NCBI RefSeq assembly: GCF_020171845.1
Contig: NZ_JAIVAM010000008.1
Span: forward strand, 186,001-250,000
Origin: Cytobacillus kochii
GTDB taxonomy: Bacteria; Bacillota; Bacilli; Bacillales; Cytobacillaceae
Direction of reading: 5' to 3'
DNA length: 64,000 nucleotides
This document shows positions 1 to 8,613 of this stretch, in pieces. The position numbers and the translations under genes are program-made. Numbering within the stretch: position 1 is the stretch's first letter; the number at the start of each line of letters is the position of its first letter. The notes under the pieces were generated by a model. It made no database searches, was not told the origin of the DNA, and saw nothing but the letters and a program-made list of their open reading frames with translations.

Positions 1-1
1 T

Positions 2-715
2 GTAAGTCCTGATGCAGTTGTCATTGTGGCGACGATTCGTGCACTTAAGATGCATGGGGGCGTCGCTAAGGAAAATCTCAGCTCAGAGAACACGGCTGCA
101 CTAGCAAAAGGATTTTCTAATTTAAAAAAGCATGTTGAAACAGTTCAGAGTTTCGGATTGCCTTTCGTTATTGCACTTAATCGCTTTAATGGTGATTCTA
201 CAGATGAAATTGAGACTTTTAAAGAGTTGTGTGAGGAGCAAAATATACAATGGTCACTAACAGAAGTGTGGGCAGAAGGAGGAACTGGTGGCTTACAGTT
301 AGCAGAGAAAGTGTTAGAGCAAATTGCAAAAACAGACCAATCGTTTACGCCACTTTACCATTTACATGACAGCTTAGAACAGAAAATTGAAACAATTGCT
401 AAAAGTGTGTATGGTGCAAGTGGAGTTGAGTTTACATCGAAAGCAAAGAAACAATTAGCCGATTTTGAACGCTTTGGCTGGTCTCAGCTCCCTATTTGTA
501 TGGCTAAAACCCAATACTCATTATCCGATGATGCAGCAAAGTTAGGTCTTCCTTCTGACTTCACAATAACTATAAGAGAATTAAAGCCCTCTGTAGGTGC
601 CGGTTTTATTGTGGCATTAACAGGAGCGGTTATGACAATGCCTGGGTTACCTAAAGTACCTGCAGCGATGCAAATGGATGTGGACCAACAAGGACAAGCG
701 AAAGGATTATTTTAA
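2..715 (+). CDS. fhs: Formate--tetrahydrofolate ligase, C-terminal part (5' end outside window)
   Basis: ATP-dependent ligase that makes 10-formyl-tetrahydrofolate from formate and THF in cytosolic one-carbon metabolism. The frame is open from base 2, so this is the last 237 codons of a protein usually near 555 residues. Typical family segments are visible: ATIRALKMHGG near the left edge, FGLPFVIALNRF, WAEGGTGGLQLAE, and the C-terminal GAGFIVALTGAVMTMPGLP. It ends with TAA at 713-715. The internal GTG at 26 would be a false start. The gene that follows starts 24 bp downstream and may be co-transcribed. Identity is near certain. Confidence 0.97.
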   Translation, partial: VSPDAVVIVATIRALKMHGGVAKENLSSENTAALAKGFSNLKKHVETVQSFGLPFVIALNRFNGDSTDEIETFKELCEEQNIQWSLTEVWAEGGTGGLQLAEKVLEQIAKTDQSFTPLYHLHDSLEQKIETIAKSVYGASGVEFTSKAKKQLADFERFGWSQLPICMAKTQYSLSDDAAKLGLPSDFTITIRELKPSVGAGFIVALTGAVMTMPGLPKVPAAMQMDVDQQGQAKGLF

Positions 716-739
716 TCAATATAAAGGGGAACTGATACA

Positions 740-1246
740 TTGTTTGACCCAATAGCTTTTGATAATATGAAGGTTGTTTTAGAGGGGCATATTTATGATT
801 TTGATTTAACGGGTGAAATGAAGATAATCGATCGAAATGATTGGATGAATCTAGCGAAATTTAGCCGACGCTATGACATCACATTTACGGATACAACCGT
901 TACTAGCACTTTATCAGCAAAAATTACCTTACAGGCCAATTTGCAGCAAATTACGGCAGAGTTGCAGCCTGCGCACCCATTTACAAATGCAATCGGTGCT
1001 CATCTATCCATCACTTTTATCCTGCAAAAACAGGAAAAAAATAAGTTAGAATCAGCTTACGAGCAAGTCGTTAAACAATGGGGGAATCGCCGTACCGTTC
1101 AACAACGATTAATAAAGATAGAGAATGAATGGACGCAAGAGATAGTGGTCAATTTTGACAGACTGATAACAGAAGATCAATTAGAAGACTTACTTGATTT
1201 AATTGACCACACACAACAAACATTAATAGTATTAGATCAATATTAG
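740..1246 (+). CDS. Hypothetical protein, 168 aa
   Basis: I do not recognise this family. The start is TTG at 740, supported by AAAGGGGA at 723-730. The product is soluble and acidic, has no signal peptide or membrane segment, and looks mixed alpha/beta. The C-terminal third (from about residue 105) is helical and ends in a run rich in Asp, Leu and Ile. It lies 24 bp after fhs and before a strong hairpin, so it is probably the last gene of the fhs transcript. A link to folate metabolism is only contextual. Confidence 0.7.
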   Translation: MFDPIAFDNMKVVLEGHIYDFDLTGEMKIIDRNDWMNLAKFSRRYDITFTDTTVTSTLSAKITLQANLQQITAELQPAHPFTNAIGAHLSITFILQKQEKNKLESAYEQVVKQWGNRRTVQQRLIKIENEWTQEIVVNFDRLITEDQLEDLLDLIDHTQQTLIVLDQY

Positions 1247-1252
1247 AGGTTT

Positions 1253-1341
1253 GAGACAATAGGTGAGATGGTATTCTTACACGGCAACGCTAAAAAGCGG
1301 AGCTTAGTAGAAAAATCCAGTTCCTATTGTCTCGACTTTTT
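1253..1341 (+). terminator. Hairpin with long loop and T-run after fhs operon
   Basis: A perfect 11-bp inverted repeat (gagacaatagg at 1253-1263, cctattgtctc at 1323-1333) encloses 59 nt and is followed by a run of T. The T-run fits an intrinsic terminator. The large loop, which contains a smaller cgc/gcg hairpin, is unusual for a plain terminator and could be a processed small RNA. Confidence 0.65.
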
Positions 1342-1476
1342 TTTATAAAAAATTGTATGAGTAAAGTTGATAAGCATGAATATATCACGGATCGCCATTT
1401 TTCATGTTACAATTAGCTATTAGAATAGTTAATAGCCTAACCGCAATATAGCTGGTTTAGATAGATTAATGAATGG

Positions 1477-3369
1477 ATGGTCGAAATGAAAAATATATCT
1501 TTAGAAAATATAACAAAAACTTACGGTGAAAAAGAGCTATTTAAGCAAATTAATTTTACTATCGGAGAAAGTGACCGCGTAGGCTTAATTGGTGTAAATG
1601 GAACAGGAAAGTCATCACTGTTAAAAATCGTCGCTGGTATTGATTTGCCTGATGCTGGAGAGATTATTGCGCCTAAGGATTATTCAGTCTCCTATGCTGA
1701 ACAAGAACCTAAATTAGACGAACAATTGACTATACTTGAACAAGTATTTGCAGGCGATTCTCCTTTACTGGTTCTTTTAAGAGAGTATGAGCAAGCATTA
1801 ATCGCTTTGAATGAACATCCAGATCATAGCGAAGTACAGGAGCATCTTTTCCAATTACAAAAAAAATTAGATGCTAATAATGGATGGGAAGCAAGTACAA
1901 ATGCCAAAACCATCCTAACAAAACTAGGTATTGCCGACTTTGAAAAAAAAGTTGGTGAATTGTCAGGCGGACAAAAAAAACGGGTAGCGTTAGCACAAAC
2001 GTTGATACAAGATAGTGATTTATTAATTCTCGACGAGCCAACGAATCATCTTGATCATGAATCGGTTCAATGGCTAGAAGAGCATCTTACCCGATACCGG
2101 GGAGCGATTCTGCTTGTGACACATGATCGCTACTTCCTTGATCGTGTGACAAACCGGATGTTTGAACTTGATGCGGCACAATTATACAGTTATAAAGGTA
2201 ACTATGGAGCATTCCTTGAGGCGAAAGCGATTCGAGAGGAGAATGAGGCGGCTGTAATCGATAAACAACGGAATTTATATCGTAGAGAGTTAGAGTGGAT
2301 GAGACGCGGTGCCAAGGCGCGAACAACCAAACAAAAAGCGCGCATAGATCGTTTTGATCAATTAGATGAAAAATTGACAAATGTTACTTCAAGTGAAAAA
2401 TTAGACATGTCTTTAAGTGGTAGTCGTTTAGGAAAGCAAGTATTTGAGTTGAAATCAGCGACAAAATATTATGGTGATTTAGCCATCCTAAAAAACTATG
2501 ACCTGCTAGTGAAACCAGGTGACCGACTAGGCATTATTGGTCAAAATGGGACAGGAAAAACCACTTTTCTAAATATTTTAGCCGGCAAGTTACCGTTAGA
2601 CAAAGGTGAGAGAATCATCGGTCAGACGGTTAAAATCGCTTATTACACACAGGAAAGTGAAGAAATGGATGAGAGCAAAAGAGTGATTGAATACTTAAAG
2701 GAAGCGGCCGAAGTAATCGAAACCACTGACGGAAAAACGATATCTGCTGCACAAATGCTTGAGCGTTTTCTGTTTCCACCTTATATGCATGGTACATTAA
2801 TTAGAAAACTTTCAGGTGGAGAAAAACGTAGATTATATTTATTGAAAATCTTAATGACTTCACCGAATGTGTTGCTTTTAGACGAGCCGACAAATAATCT
2901 TGATACACAGACGTTAACGGTGCTAGAGGATTATTTAGAAAGCTTCGCTGGTGTGGTGATAACGGTTTCACATGATCGTTATTTTCTCGATAAAGTCGCC
3001 ACTCAATTACTTGTATTACAAGGAAATGGGGAAATAACTAGTTATTATGGGAATTATAGTGAATACCTTGAAAAATCAAAACAAGCATCAAGTAAAAAAG
3101 CGGAAGAGAAAAAGATAGTAGAAGTAAAGGAAGAAAGTAAACCAAAAAAGAAAAAGCTTTCCTATAATGAAGCAAGAGAATGGGAGCAAATCGATGACAA
3201 AATGGAAGCGATTGAAAGTCGTTTGAAAGAAATCGATGAGGATATGAACAATATTGGTAGTGATTTCGAGAAAGCTCAACAGCTCATGGATGAACAAAAA
3301 AAGCTAAATCATGATTTAGAATATCTAATTGAACGTTGGAGTTATCTGTCTGAATGGGCAGATGCTTAA
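1477..3369 (+). CDS. yfmR: ABC-F family translation factor, YfmR/Uup-like
   Basis: Soluble twin-ATPase of the ABC-F family. Members bind the ribosomal E site and relieve stalled translation; they are not transporters. Domain 1 has Walker A GVNGTGKSS (about residues 39-47), signature LSGGQ (about 161) and Walker B LLILDEPTNHLD (about 185-195). Domain 2 has GQNGTGKTT (about 354), LSGGEKRR (about 445) and LLLDEPTNNLD. The interdomain linker carries basic RRGAKARTTKQKAR. The C-terminal 70 residues form a charged coiled coil beginning KKKKLSYNEAREW, as in the Uup/YfmR branch. No membrane segments are present. Its 630 residues match YfmR (about 629). ATG 1486 is an alternative start. Its own promoter probably lies in 1342-1476. 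Confidence 0.92.
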   Translation: MVEMKNISLENITKTYGEKELFKQINFTIGESDRVGLIGVNGTGKSSLLKIVAGIDLPDAGEIIAPKDYSVSYAEQEPKLDEQLTILEQVFAGDSPLLVLLREYEQALIALNEHPDHSEVQEHLFQLQKKLDANNGWEASTNAKTILTKLGIADFEKKVGELSGGQKKRVALAQTLIQDSDLLILDEPTNHLDHESVQWLEEHLTRYRGAILLVTHDRYFLDRVTNRMFELDAAQLYSYKGNYGAFLEAKAIREENEAAVIDKQRNLYRRELEWMRRGAKARTTKQKARIDRFDQLDEKLTNVTSSEKLDMSLSGSRLGKQVFELKSATKYYGDLAILKNYDLLVKPGDRLGIIGQNGTGKTTFLNILAGKLPLDKGERIIGQTVKIAYYTQESEEMDESKRVIEYLKEAAEVIETTDGKTISAAQMLERFLFPPYMHGTLIRKLSGGEKRRLYLLKILMTSPNVLLLDEPTNNLDTQTLTVLEDYLESFAGVVITVSHDRYFLDKVATQLLVLQGNGEITSYYGNYSEYLEKSKQASSKKAEEKKIVEVKEESKPKKKKLSYNEAREWEQIDDKMEAIESRLKEIDEDMNNIGSDFEKAQQLMDEQKKLNHDLEYLIERWSYLSEWADA

Positions 3370-3452
3370 TCAATGTAGATAAATGAAAGTAGACGATGAT
3401 TTATGTTAGAATAATTATCATGAGAGAATAATTAAAGTAAAGGGTGATTTCA

Positions 3453-4577
3453 TTGATTATAAAAGCGATTGAACCTACACCAAGTCCAAATACGATGAAG
3501 GTGATCTTAGATAAAGAACTGCCTATGGGGACAAGCAATAATTACAAAGTAGGTCAGGCTGAAGGTGCGCCGGAAGTTATTGTTGATATCTTAAAAATAG
3601 ATGGGATTAAAGGTGTCTATCATGTAGCCGATTTTCTTGCAGTCGAACGAAATGCGAAATTCGATTGGAAAGATTTACTTCCTCAAGTGAGAGCAGCCTT
3701 TGGCGAAGAAGCTGAGAGTGCTGGGGGAACGGAAGTAAATGAACATTTTGGTGAAGTACAAGCTTTTGTGCAAACGTATAAAGGCATACCGATGCAAGTG
3801 AAATTAACAGATGGTACAGAAGAAAAGCGCTTTGGCTTACCGGAACTTTATGTTAAAGCTGTAGGTGATGCACAAGCACCTGATGATAATGTAGTCATGG
3901 TAAGAAAGTGGAAAGAACTAGGAGTGCGTTATGGTGAATTCGAACAAGTAGGTAAAGAAGTAGTGGATGAGATTCTAGCTGCATACCCAGAGGAAAGAGT
4001 AAAAACACTCATCACTGCAGCCCAAAGTCCAGAATCAGAAGAAGCATTGGCACCAAGAGTCCGTCTTAAACTTACTCCAGATGATTTAAAAGCGGAGGAC
4101 TGGCGTATACGCTATCAAAAGCTTGAGCAAATGGCTGATCCTTCCTTAGATGATTTAGATGTACTTGACTTTGCCCTTCAAGATGAAAAAGCGTCTGTGC
4201 GAAGATTAGCAACTGTGTACTTAGGGATGATTGAAGACGTTCAAGTGCTACCTTATCTATATAAAGCGCTAACAGATAAATCGGTCACAGTGAGAAGAAC
4301 GGCGGGGGATTGTTTATCAGATCTAGGCTTCCCAGAAGCTTCTGAAAAAATGATGGAAGCATTATCTGATAAAAGCAAGCTGGTTCGCTGGCGTGCAGCA
4401 ATGTTCTTATACGAAGTAGGCGACGAAAAAGCGCTTCCTGCCTTAAAAGCAGCTGAAAATGATAATGAATTTGAAGTAAGTCTGCAAATTAAACTAGCAA
4501 TTGAAAGAATTGAGCAAGGCGAAGAAGCAAAAGGATCTGTATGGAAGCAAATGACAGAATCACGAAAGAATGGATGA
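3453..4577 (+). CDS. ypgR: CvfC/YpgR family protein: NifU-N-like domain plus HEAT repeats
   Basis: The start is TTG 3453, chosen because AAAGGGTG lies just upstream at 3440-3446; an upstream GTG at 3444 would overlap that site. The N-terminal ~90 residues (IKAIEPTPSPNTMKV onward) match the Nfu/NifU N-terminal scaffold fold. After a linker, residues ~200-360 form HEAT-like helical repeats (for example DEKASVRRLATVYLG, DKSVTVRRTAGDCL, DKSKLVRWRAAMFL). This architecture is that of 'conserved virulence factor C', about 375 aa, of Firmicutes; molecular function is not established. It is cytosolic. It sits singly between its own leader and a strong terminator. Confidence 0.85.
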   Translation: MIIKAIEPTPSPNTMKVILDKELPMGTSNNYKVGQAEGAPEVIVDILKIDGIKGVYHVADFLAVERNAKFDWKDLLPQVRAAFGEEAESAGGTEVNEHFGEVQAFVQTYKGIPMQVKLTDGTEEKRFGLPELYVKAVGDAQAPDDNVVMVRKWKELGVRYGEFEQVGKEVVDEILAAYPEERVKTLITAAQSPESEEALAPRVRLKLTPDDLKAEDWRIRYQKLEQMADPSLDDLDVLDFALQDEKASVRRLATVYLGMIEDVQVLPYLYKALTDKSVTVRRTAGDCLSDLGFPEASEKMMEALSDKSKLVRWRAAMFLYEVGDEKALPALKAAENDNEFEVSLQIKLAIERIEQGEEAKGSVWKQMTESRKNG

Positions 4578-4582
4578 GTTAG

Positions 4583-4620
4583 AAGGACACCTGCATGCGC
4601 AACATGCAGGTGTCCTTTTT
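4583..4620 (+). terminator. Strong intrinsic terminator after ypgR
   Basis: A perfect 15-bp stem (4583-4597 with 4603-4617) closed by a 5-nt loop is followed by T residues, 5 bp after the ypgR stop codon. Confidence 0.95.
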
Positions 4621-4857
4621 CAATCATTATCAGTATACGATGAAGAGTAGTTAAATTTTTTTGTGTTAGAACTGAGCATAAGCAGGGTTCAGTACAAAAG
4701 AAACGAGATCAAAAAGTAGAGATAGAGACATAGATATAGAAGGTTTTTACATCAGCAGGAATAGTGTTATGTCGAGTTGTGTGCGTGCCTGCATGAGTTG
4801 AGTGAAAAAGAGTGGGTGAACCGGAATTGCACGTCGACCAGGTTTGAAAAAGGGAAT

Positions 4858-6718
4858 GAGAGCTATGCAAACAGGTTTTGCAAATCACTCAGGTTTGCAA
4901 GTGAGGTTGAGAGCTGTGCCAATTGGATTTGGAAGTCACTCAGATTCGCAAATGAGGTAGAGAGCAGTGCAAACAGGTTTTGCAAGTCACTCAGATTCGC
5001 AAATAAGGTTGAGCGCTTTGCAAATTGGATTTGGAAGTCACTTAGGCTCGCAAATGAGGTTGAGAGCTATGCAAATTGGATTTGCGAGTCACTCAGATTC
5101 GGAAATGAGGTTTGAGAGCAGTGCAAATTGGATTTGCAAGTCACTCAAGTTTGCAAGTGAGGTTTGAGAGCAGTGCAAATTGGATTTGCGAGTCACTTAG
5201 GCCCGCAAATAAGGTAGAGAGCTATGCAAACAGGATTTGCAGTCACTCAGATTCGCAAATAAGGTAGAGAGCTATGCAAACAGGTTTTGCAAGTCACTCA
5301 GGTTTGCAAGTGAGGTTGAGCGCTTTGCAAATTGGATTTGGAAGTCACTCAGATTCGCAAATGAGGTTGAGAGCTATGCAAATTGGATTTGCGAGTCACT
5401 TAGATTCGGAAGTGAGGTTGAGCGCTTTGCAAATTGGATTTGGAAGTCACTCAGATTCGCAAATGAGGTTGAGAGCTATGCAAATTGGATTAGCAAGTCA
5501 CTCAGGCTCGCAAATAAGGTAGAGTGCTATGCAAATTGGATTTGCGAGTCACTCAGATTCGGAAATGAGGTTGAGAGCAGTGCAAACTGGTTTTGCAAGT
5601 CACTCAGATTCGCAAATGAGGTTGAGAGCTATGCAAATTGGATTTGCGAGTCACTCAGATTCGGAAATGAGGTTGAGAGCTGTTCAAATTGGATTTGCAA
5701 GTCACTCAGATTCGGAAATGAGGTAGAGAGCAGTGCAAATTGGATTTGCGAGTCACTTAGGCTCGCAAATAAGGTAGAGAGCTATGCAAACAGGATTTGC
5801 AAGTTACTCAGGTTTGCATGTGAGGTTGAGCGCTTTGCAAATTGGATTTGGAAGTCACTCAGATTCGCAAATGAGGTTGAGAGCTATGCAAATTGGATTT
5901 GCGAGTCACTTAGATTCGGAAATGAGGTTGAGAGCAGTGCAAACAGGTTTTGCAAGTCACTCAGATTCGCAAATGAGGTTGACAGCTATGCAAATTGGAT
6001 TTGCGAGTCACTCAGATTCGCAAATGAGGTTGAGAGCAGTGCAAACAGGTTTTACAAGTTACTCAGATTCGCAAGTGAGGTTGAGAGCTGCACAAATTGG
6101 ATTTGCAAGTCACTCAGGTTTGCAAGTGAGGTTGAGCGCTTTGCAAATTGGATTTGGAAGTCACTCAGGCTCGCAAATGAGGTTGAGAGCTATGCAAATT
6201 GGATTTGGAAGTCACTCAGGCTCGCAAATAAGGTAGAGTGCTATGCAAACAGGTTTTGCAAGTCACTCAGATTCGCAAATGAGGTTGAGAGCTATGCAAA
6301 TTGGATTTGCGAGTCACTCAGATTCGGAAATGAGGTTGAGAGCTGTTCAAATTGGATTTGCAAGTCACTCAGATTCGGAAATGAGGTAGAGAGCAGTGCA
6401 AATTGGATTTGCGAGTCACTTAGGCTCGCAAATAAGGTAGAGAGCTATGCAAACAGGATTTGCAAGTTACTCAGGTTTGCATGTGAGGTTGAGCGCTTTG
6501 CAAATTGGATTTGGAAGTCACTCAGATTCTCAAATGAGGTTGAGAGCTATGCAAATTGGATTTGGAAGTCACTCAGGCTCGCAAATGAGGTTGAGAGCTA
6601 TACAAATTGGATTTGCGAGTCACTCAGATTCGGAAATGAGGTTGAGAGCAGTGCAAACAGGTTTTGCAAGTCACTCAGGCTCGCAAATAAGGTTGAGAGC
6701 AGTGCAAACAGGTTTTGA
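4858..6718 (+). repeat. Tandem array of a 51-bp unit, 36 full copies plus partial ends
   Basis: Unit: gagagctatgcaaattgg, then atttgcgagtcactcaga, then ttcggaaatgaggtt (51 nt = 17 codons). Units 1-5 occupy 4858-5112. Units 6 and 7 each follow one extra T (5113, 5165). Unit 8 (5217-5266) is one base short. Units 9-36 run without indels from 5267 to 6694, and a 24-nt partial unit ends at TGA 6718. A degenerate copy precedes the array from about 4812. Several unit types are mixed (ESYANWICESLRFGNEV, ESSANRFCKSLRFANEV, ERFANWIWKSLRFANEV). Most carry a GCAAAT-TGG-ATTTGC or GCAAA-n5-TTTGC inverted repeat. The 17-codon frame is open for 493 codons from 5237, but no convincing start or ribosome site is present, so I do not call a gene. 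Confidence 0.97.
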
Positions 6719-6724
6719 GTAATA

Positions 6725-6874
6725 AGAGCTGTTTCAAATATGATTAGAAATATATCTGAACGTCTAGGGTTTAAACAAGAAGGTATAAACTGTGACGCTG
6801 TGTTCATCAACGGATGTTCTAACAATACTGTCCATTATAGTTTGCTTAGAAAAAAGAGGAAGGGCAATCAATAG
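6725..6874 (+). pseudogene. 3' remnant of a GNAT (RimL-type) N-acetyltransferase
   Basis: These 49 codons plus TAG read as the C-terminal end of a RimJ/RimL-type acetyltransferase: RAVSNMIRNISERLGFKQEG, then a DAVFING segment, then NTVHYSLL. They correspond to the motif A/B helix-strand (ERLGF..EG) and the final strand of the fold. The N-terminal ~120 residues, including most of the acetyl-CoA site, are missing; the 51-bp array abuts instead. The fragment is in the same frame as the array's open frame, separated by the TGA at 6716-6718. No start or ribosome site is present. Almost certainly inactive. Confidence 0.8.
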
Positions 6875-7245
6875 TCACTTCGGCTAGTTGCAGTTTTTAT
6901 GGCTAATTGACTAACCTCAGGCAAAATTTATAGTAAGACTATTCAAATATGGGCTCTTTCGTTTGTTAGTTAATTAATGTGTCTGGGTATGCCTCCCTTT
7001 GAGACGTGCGATACCACCGCACTTTTGGTGTTATCTTAAAAAACACATACATCAACACCTCAAAAAAGGTGGAATCCAGCCATAGACTTAGAAGCATCCG
7101 CCCAGTCATAAATATCTTGGATTTCCAATTATTCAAACGTCTACCATGAGCTATTCCTTTTATATCGGAGAACGATAACTTTGCAATATAGGCTTGAAAT
7201 ATAGTATGCTTACTGTGCAATCATTAGTAAAGGAGGGAAATATTT
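6875..7245. other. Intergenic stretch, no supported gene
   Basis: The 370 bp between the acetyltransferase remnant and brxA hold no gene I can support. A minus-strand reading frame (6966-7220, 84 codons) has no ribosome site and no family resemblance. A small GTGCG/CGCAC hairpin lies near 7006-7022. The brxA promoter probably lies near 7198-7212 (TATAGT), with AGGAGG at about 7231. Confidence 0.6.
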
Positions 7246-7680
7246 ATGTCTATGGCTTATGAAGAGTATATGAAACAAGTTGTGAAGCCGATGAGAGCTG
7301 AGCTTGTTCAGGCCGGTTTTAGCGAATTAACAACTGAAGAACAAGTAAACGATTATATGGAGCAAGCAGAAGGTACAACATTAGTTGTCGTGAATTCTGT
7401 TTGTGGCTGTGCAGCAGGATTAGCAAGACCAGCAGTGACTCAGGCTGTATTAAATGCAGAAAAGAAACCAGACAATTTAGTGACAGTTTTTGCTGGTCAA
7501 GATAAAGATGCAACAGCGAAAATGCGTGAATATTTCACAGGTATTGAGCCGTCTTCTCCATCTATGGCCCTTCTTAAAGGGAAAGAAGTGGTACATTTTA
7601 TTCCACGTCATGATATTGAAGATCACTCTATGGAAGAAATTATGCACAATTTATTAGCAGCGTTTGATAATAAATTATAA
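7246..7680 (+). CDS. brxA: Bacilliredoxin BrxA (YphP/YqiW family)
   Basis: Thiol-disulfide protein that removes bacillithiol from S-bacillithiolated proteins in the cytosol. The 144-residue length and the sequence VVVNSVCGCAAGLARPA (about residues 48-64) with the CGC active-site motif are diagnostic; PSSPSMALLKGKEVVHFIPRH is the family's second conserved segment (about 103-123). It opens MSMAYEEYMKQ as YphP does. ATG 7246 follows AGGAGGGAA at a good distance. It is monocistronic with its own terminator. The YphP/BrxA branch is favoured over BrxB by overall similarity. Confidence 0.95.
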   Translation: MSMAYEEYMKQVVKPMRAELVQAGFSELTTEEQVNDYMEQAEGTTLVVVNSVCGCAAGLARPAVTQAVLNAEKKPDNLVTVFAGQDKDATAKMREYFTGIEPSSPSMALLKGKEVVHFIPRHDIEDHSMEEIMHNLLAAFDNKL

Positions 7681-7710
7681 AAAGGATCACACGATAAAAG
7701 GTGATTGAAT

Positions 7711-7752
7711 GCAGCAGTTAGGAGCACTCTTATCCTGACTGTTGCTTTTTAA
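7711..7752 (+). terminator. Terminator after brxA
   Basis: Arms gcagcagttagga (7711-7723) and tcctgactgttgc (7732-7744) pair with two G-U pairs across an 8-nt loop, followed by TTTTT. Confidence 0.88.
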
Positions 7753-7778
7753 TTTCAATAAAATAAGTAGGTGTTTTG

Positions 7779-8555
7779 ATGTTTGTTACAACATCAGCAA
7801 GGACAAATCCTGACGAAACCAATAAGGCAAAACAGGTAGCAATGACGCTGAACCTTCCCTTTTTACATAGAAGAAAAAGAACAATAAAGAGTATGGTCAA
7901 TCAATACGAAACGAACGGAATTGTCGTTGGAAAAGAGCGAATGGAACTATATAAAGTGGGTGAGGAAAGACCTTTTTTCTTTCATCCTAGTTCAGCAATG
8001 TTCCGCCTTAAGCGTTTGCAAAAAGGTGAACATGATCCTTTGATAGAAATTTGTCAACTAAAAGCGGGTTCTTCTTTTCTGGATTGCACACTTGGGCTAG
8101 CTTCAGATAGCATTGTGGCAAGTTATGCTGTAGGTGAGACCGGGAAGGTAATTGGGTTAGAAGCAAGTAAAGTGATAGCGTATTTCGTTGGTCAAGGTCT
8201 GAAAGAATGGCCAAATGATAACGTAATCATGAAAAACAGTATGGAAAGAATCGAAGTAGTTCATGATTTAGCCATCGATTACTTGAAATCTGTACCTGAT
8301 TCTTCCTTTGAATGTGTCTATATTGATCCCATGTTTGAAACAACGATAAAAGAATCGTCTAATATCAATGCATTACATTCGATTACATACAAAGGTGATT
8401 TAACTGATGAAATGATTATTGAGGCGAAGCGCGTGTCTAAAGAGAGAGTGGTATTGAAGGATCATTTCCGTAGTGAAAGATTCCAAGCCTTTGCATTTCA
8501 GCAAATCAAACGTAAATCAGCGAAATTCCACTACGGTGTGTGGGAAAAAAGATAA
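7779..8555 (+). CDS. ypiP: Class I SAM-dependent methyltransferase, YpiP/RsmJ-like
   Basis: ATG 7779 is preferred over the adjoining TTG 7776 because AAGTAGGTG is properly spaced. The core has the RsmJ-type pattern: FFHPSSAMFRLKRL (about residues 72-85), SAM motif I-like SSFLDCTLGLASDS (about 99-112), the acidic strand-2 end VIGLEA, and the catalytic-loop-like VYIDPMF (about 182-188). RsmJ methylates a 16S rRNA guanosine in enterobacteria; whether YpiP does so is unknown. At 258 aa the length fits YpiP. The N-terminal 60 residues are basic, compatible with RNA binding. It is transcribed alone, between the brxA terminator and a convergent small gene. Confidence 0.85.
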   Translation: MFVTTSARTNPDETNKAKQVAMTLNLPFLHRRKRTIKSMVNQYETNGIVVGKERMELYKVGEERPFFFHPSSAMFRLKRLQKGEHDPLIEICQLKAGSSFLDCTLGLASDSIVASYAVGETGKVIGLEASKVIAYFVGQGLKEWPNDNVIMKNSMERIEVVHDLAIDYLKSVPDSSFECVYIDPMFETTIKESSNINALHSITYKGDLTDEMIIEAKRVSKERVVLKDHFRSERFQAFAFQQIKRKSAKFHYGVWEKR

Positions 8556-8558
8556 AAA

Positions 8559-8592
8559 GATTGCTGTTGCCTTCCTAATGGCTACAGCAATC
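8559..8592 (-). terminator. Terminator for the minus-strand microprotein gene
   Basis: Stem gattgctgttgcc (8559-8571) with ggctacagcaatc (8580-8592) has one internal mismatch. On the minus strand it is followed by TTTTTATCTTTTTT; on the plus strand no T-run follows. It therefore serves the minus-strand gene at 8614-8691, with weak effect at most on ypiP. Confidence 0.75.
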
Positions 8593-8613
8593 GAAACTAA
8601 TGGTAAACGTTTT

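Noticed and set aside
2087-2380. Minus-strand frames inside the ABC-F gene and similar antisense frames elsewhere
   Set aside because: They are shadows of well-supported genes and lack translation signals.
4858-6718. CRISPR array
   Set aside because: The 51-bp units are contiguous with no unique spacers, and no cas genes are in the window.
5274-6722. Second-frame proteins in the array (FASHSDSQMRLRAVQTG type) and the 493-codon frame as a real gene
   Set aside because: No ribosome site, no proper start, stops wherever GAGGTAG occurs in the second frame, and indels in the left part; an open frame is expected from any stop-free unit of 51 bp.
6966-7220. Minus-strand gene or T-box / group II intron domain V remnant (GTGCGGTGGTATCGCAC-like stretch near 7006-7022)
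   Set aside because: No ribosome site, no downstream gene on that strand, and the fuller consensus of a T-box or domain V is missing.
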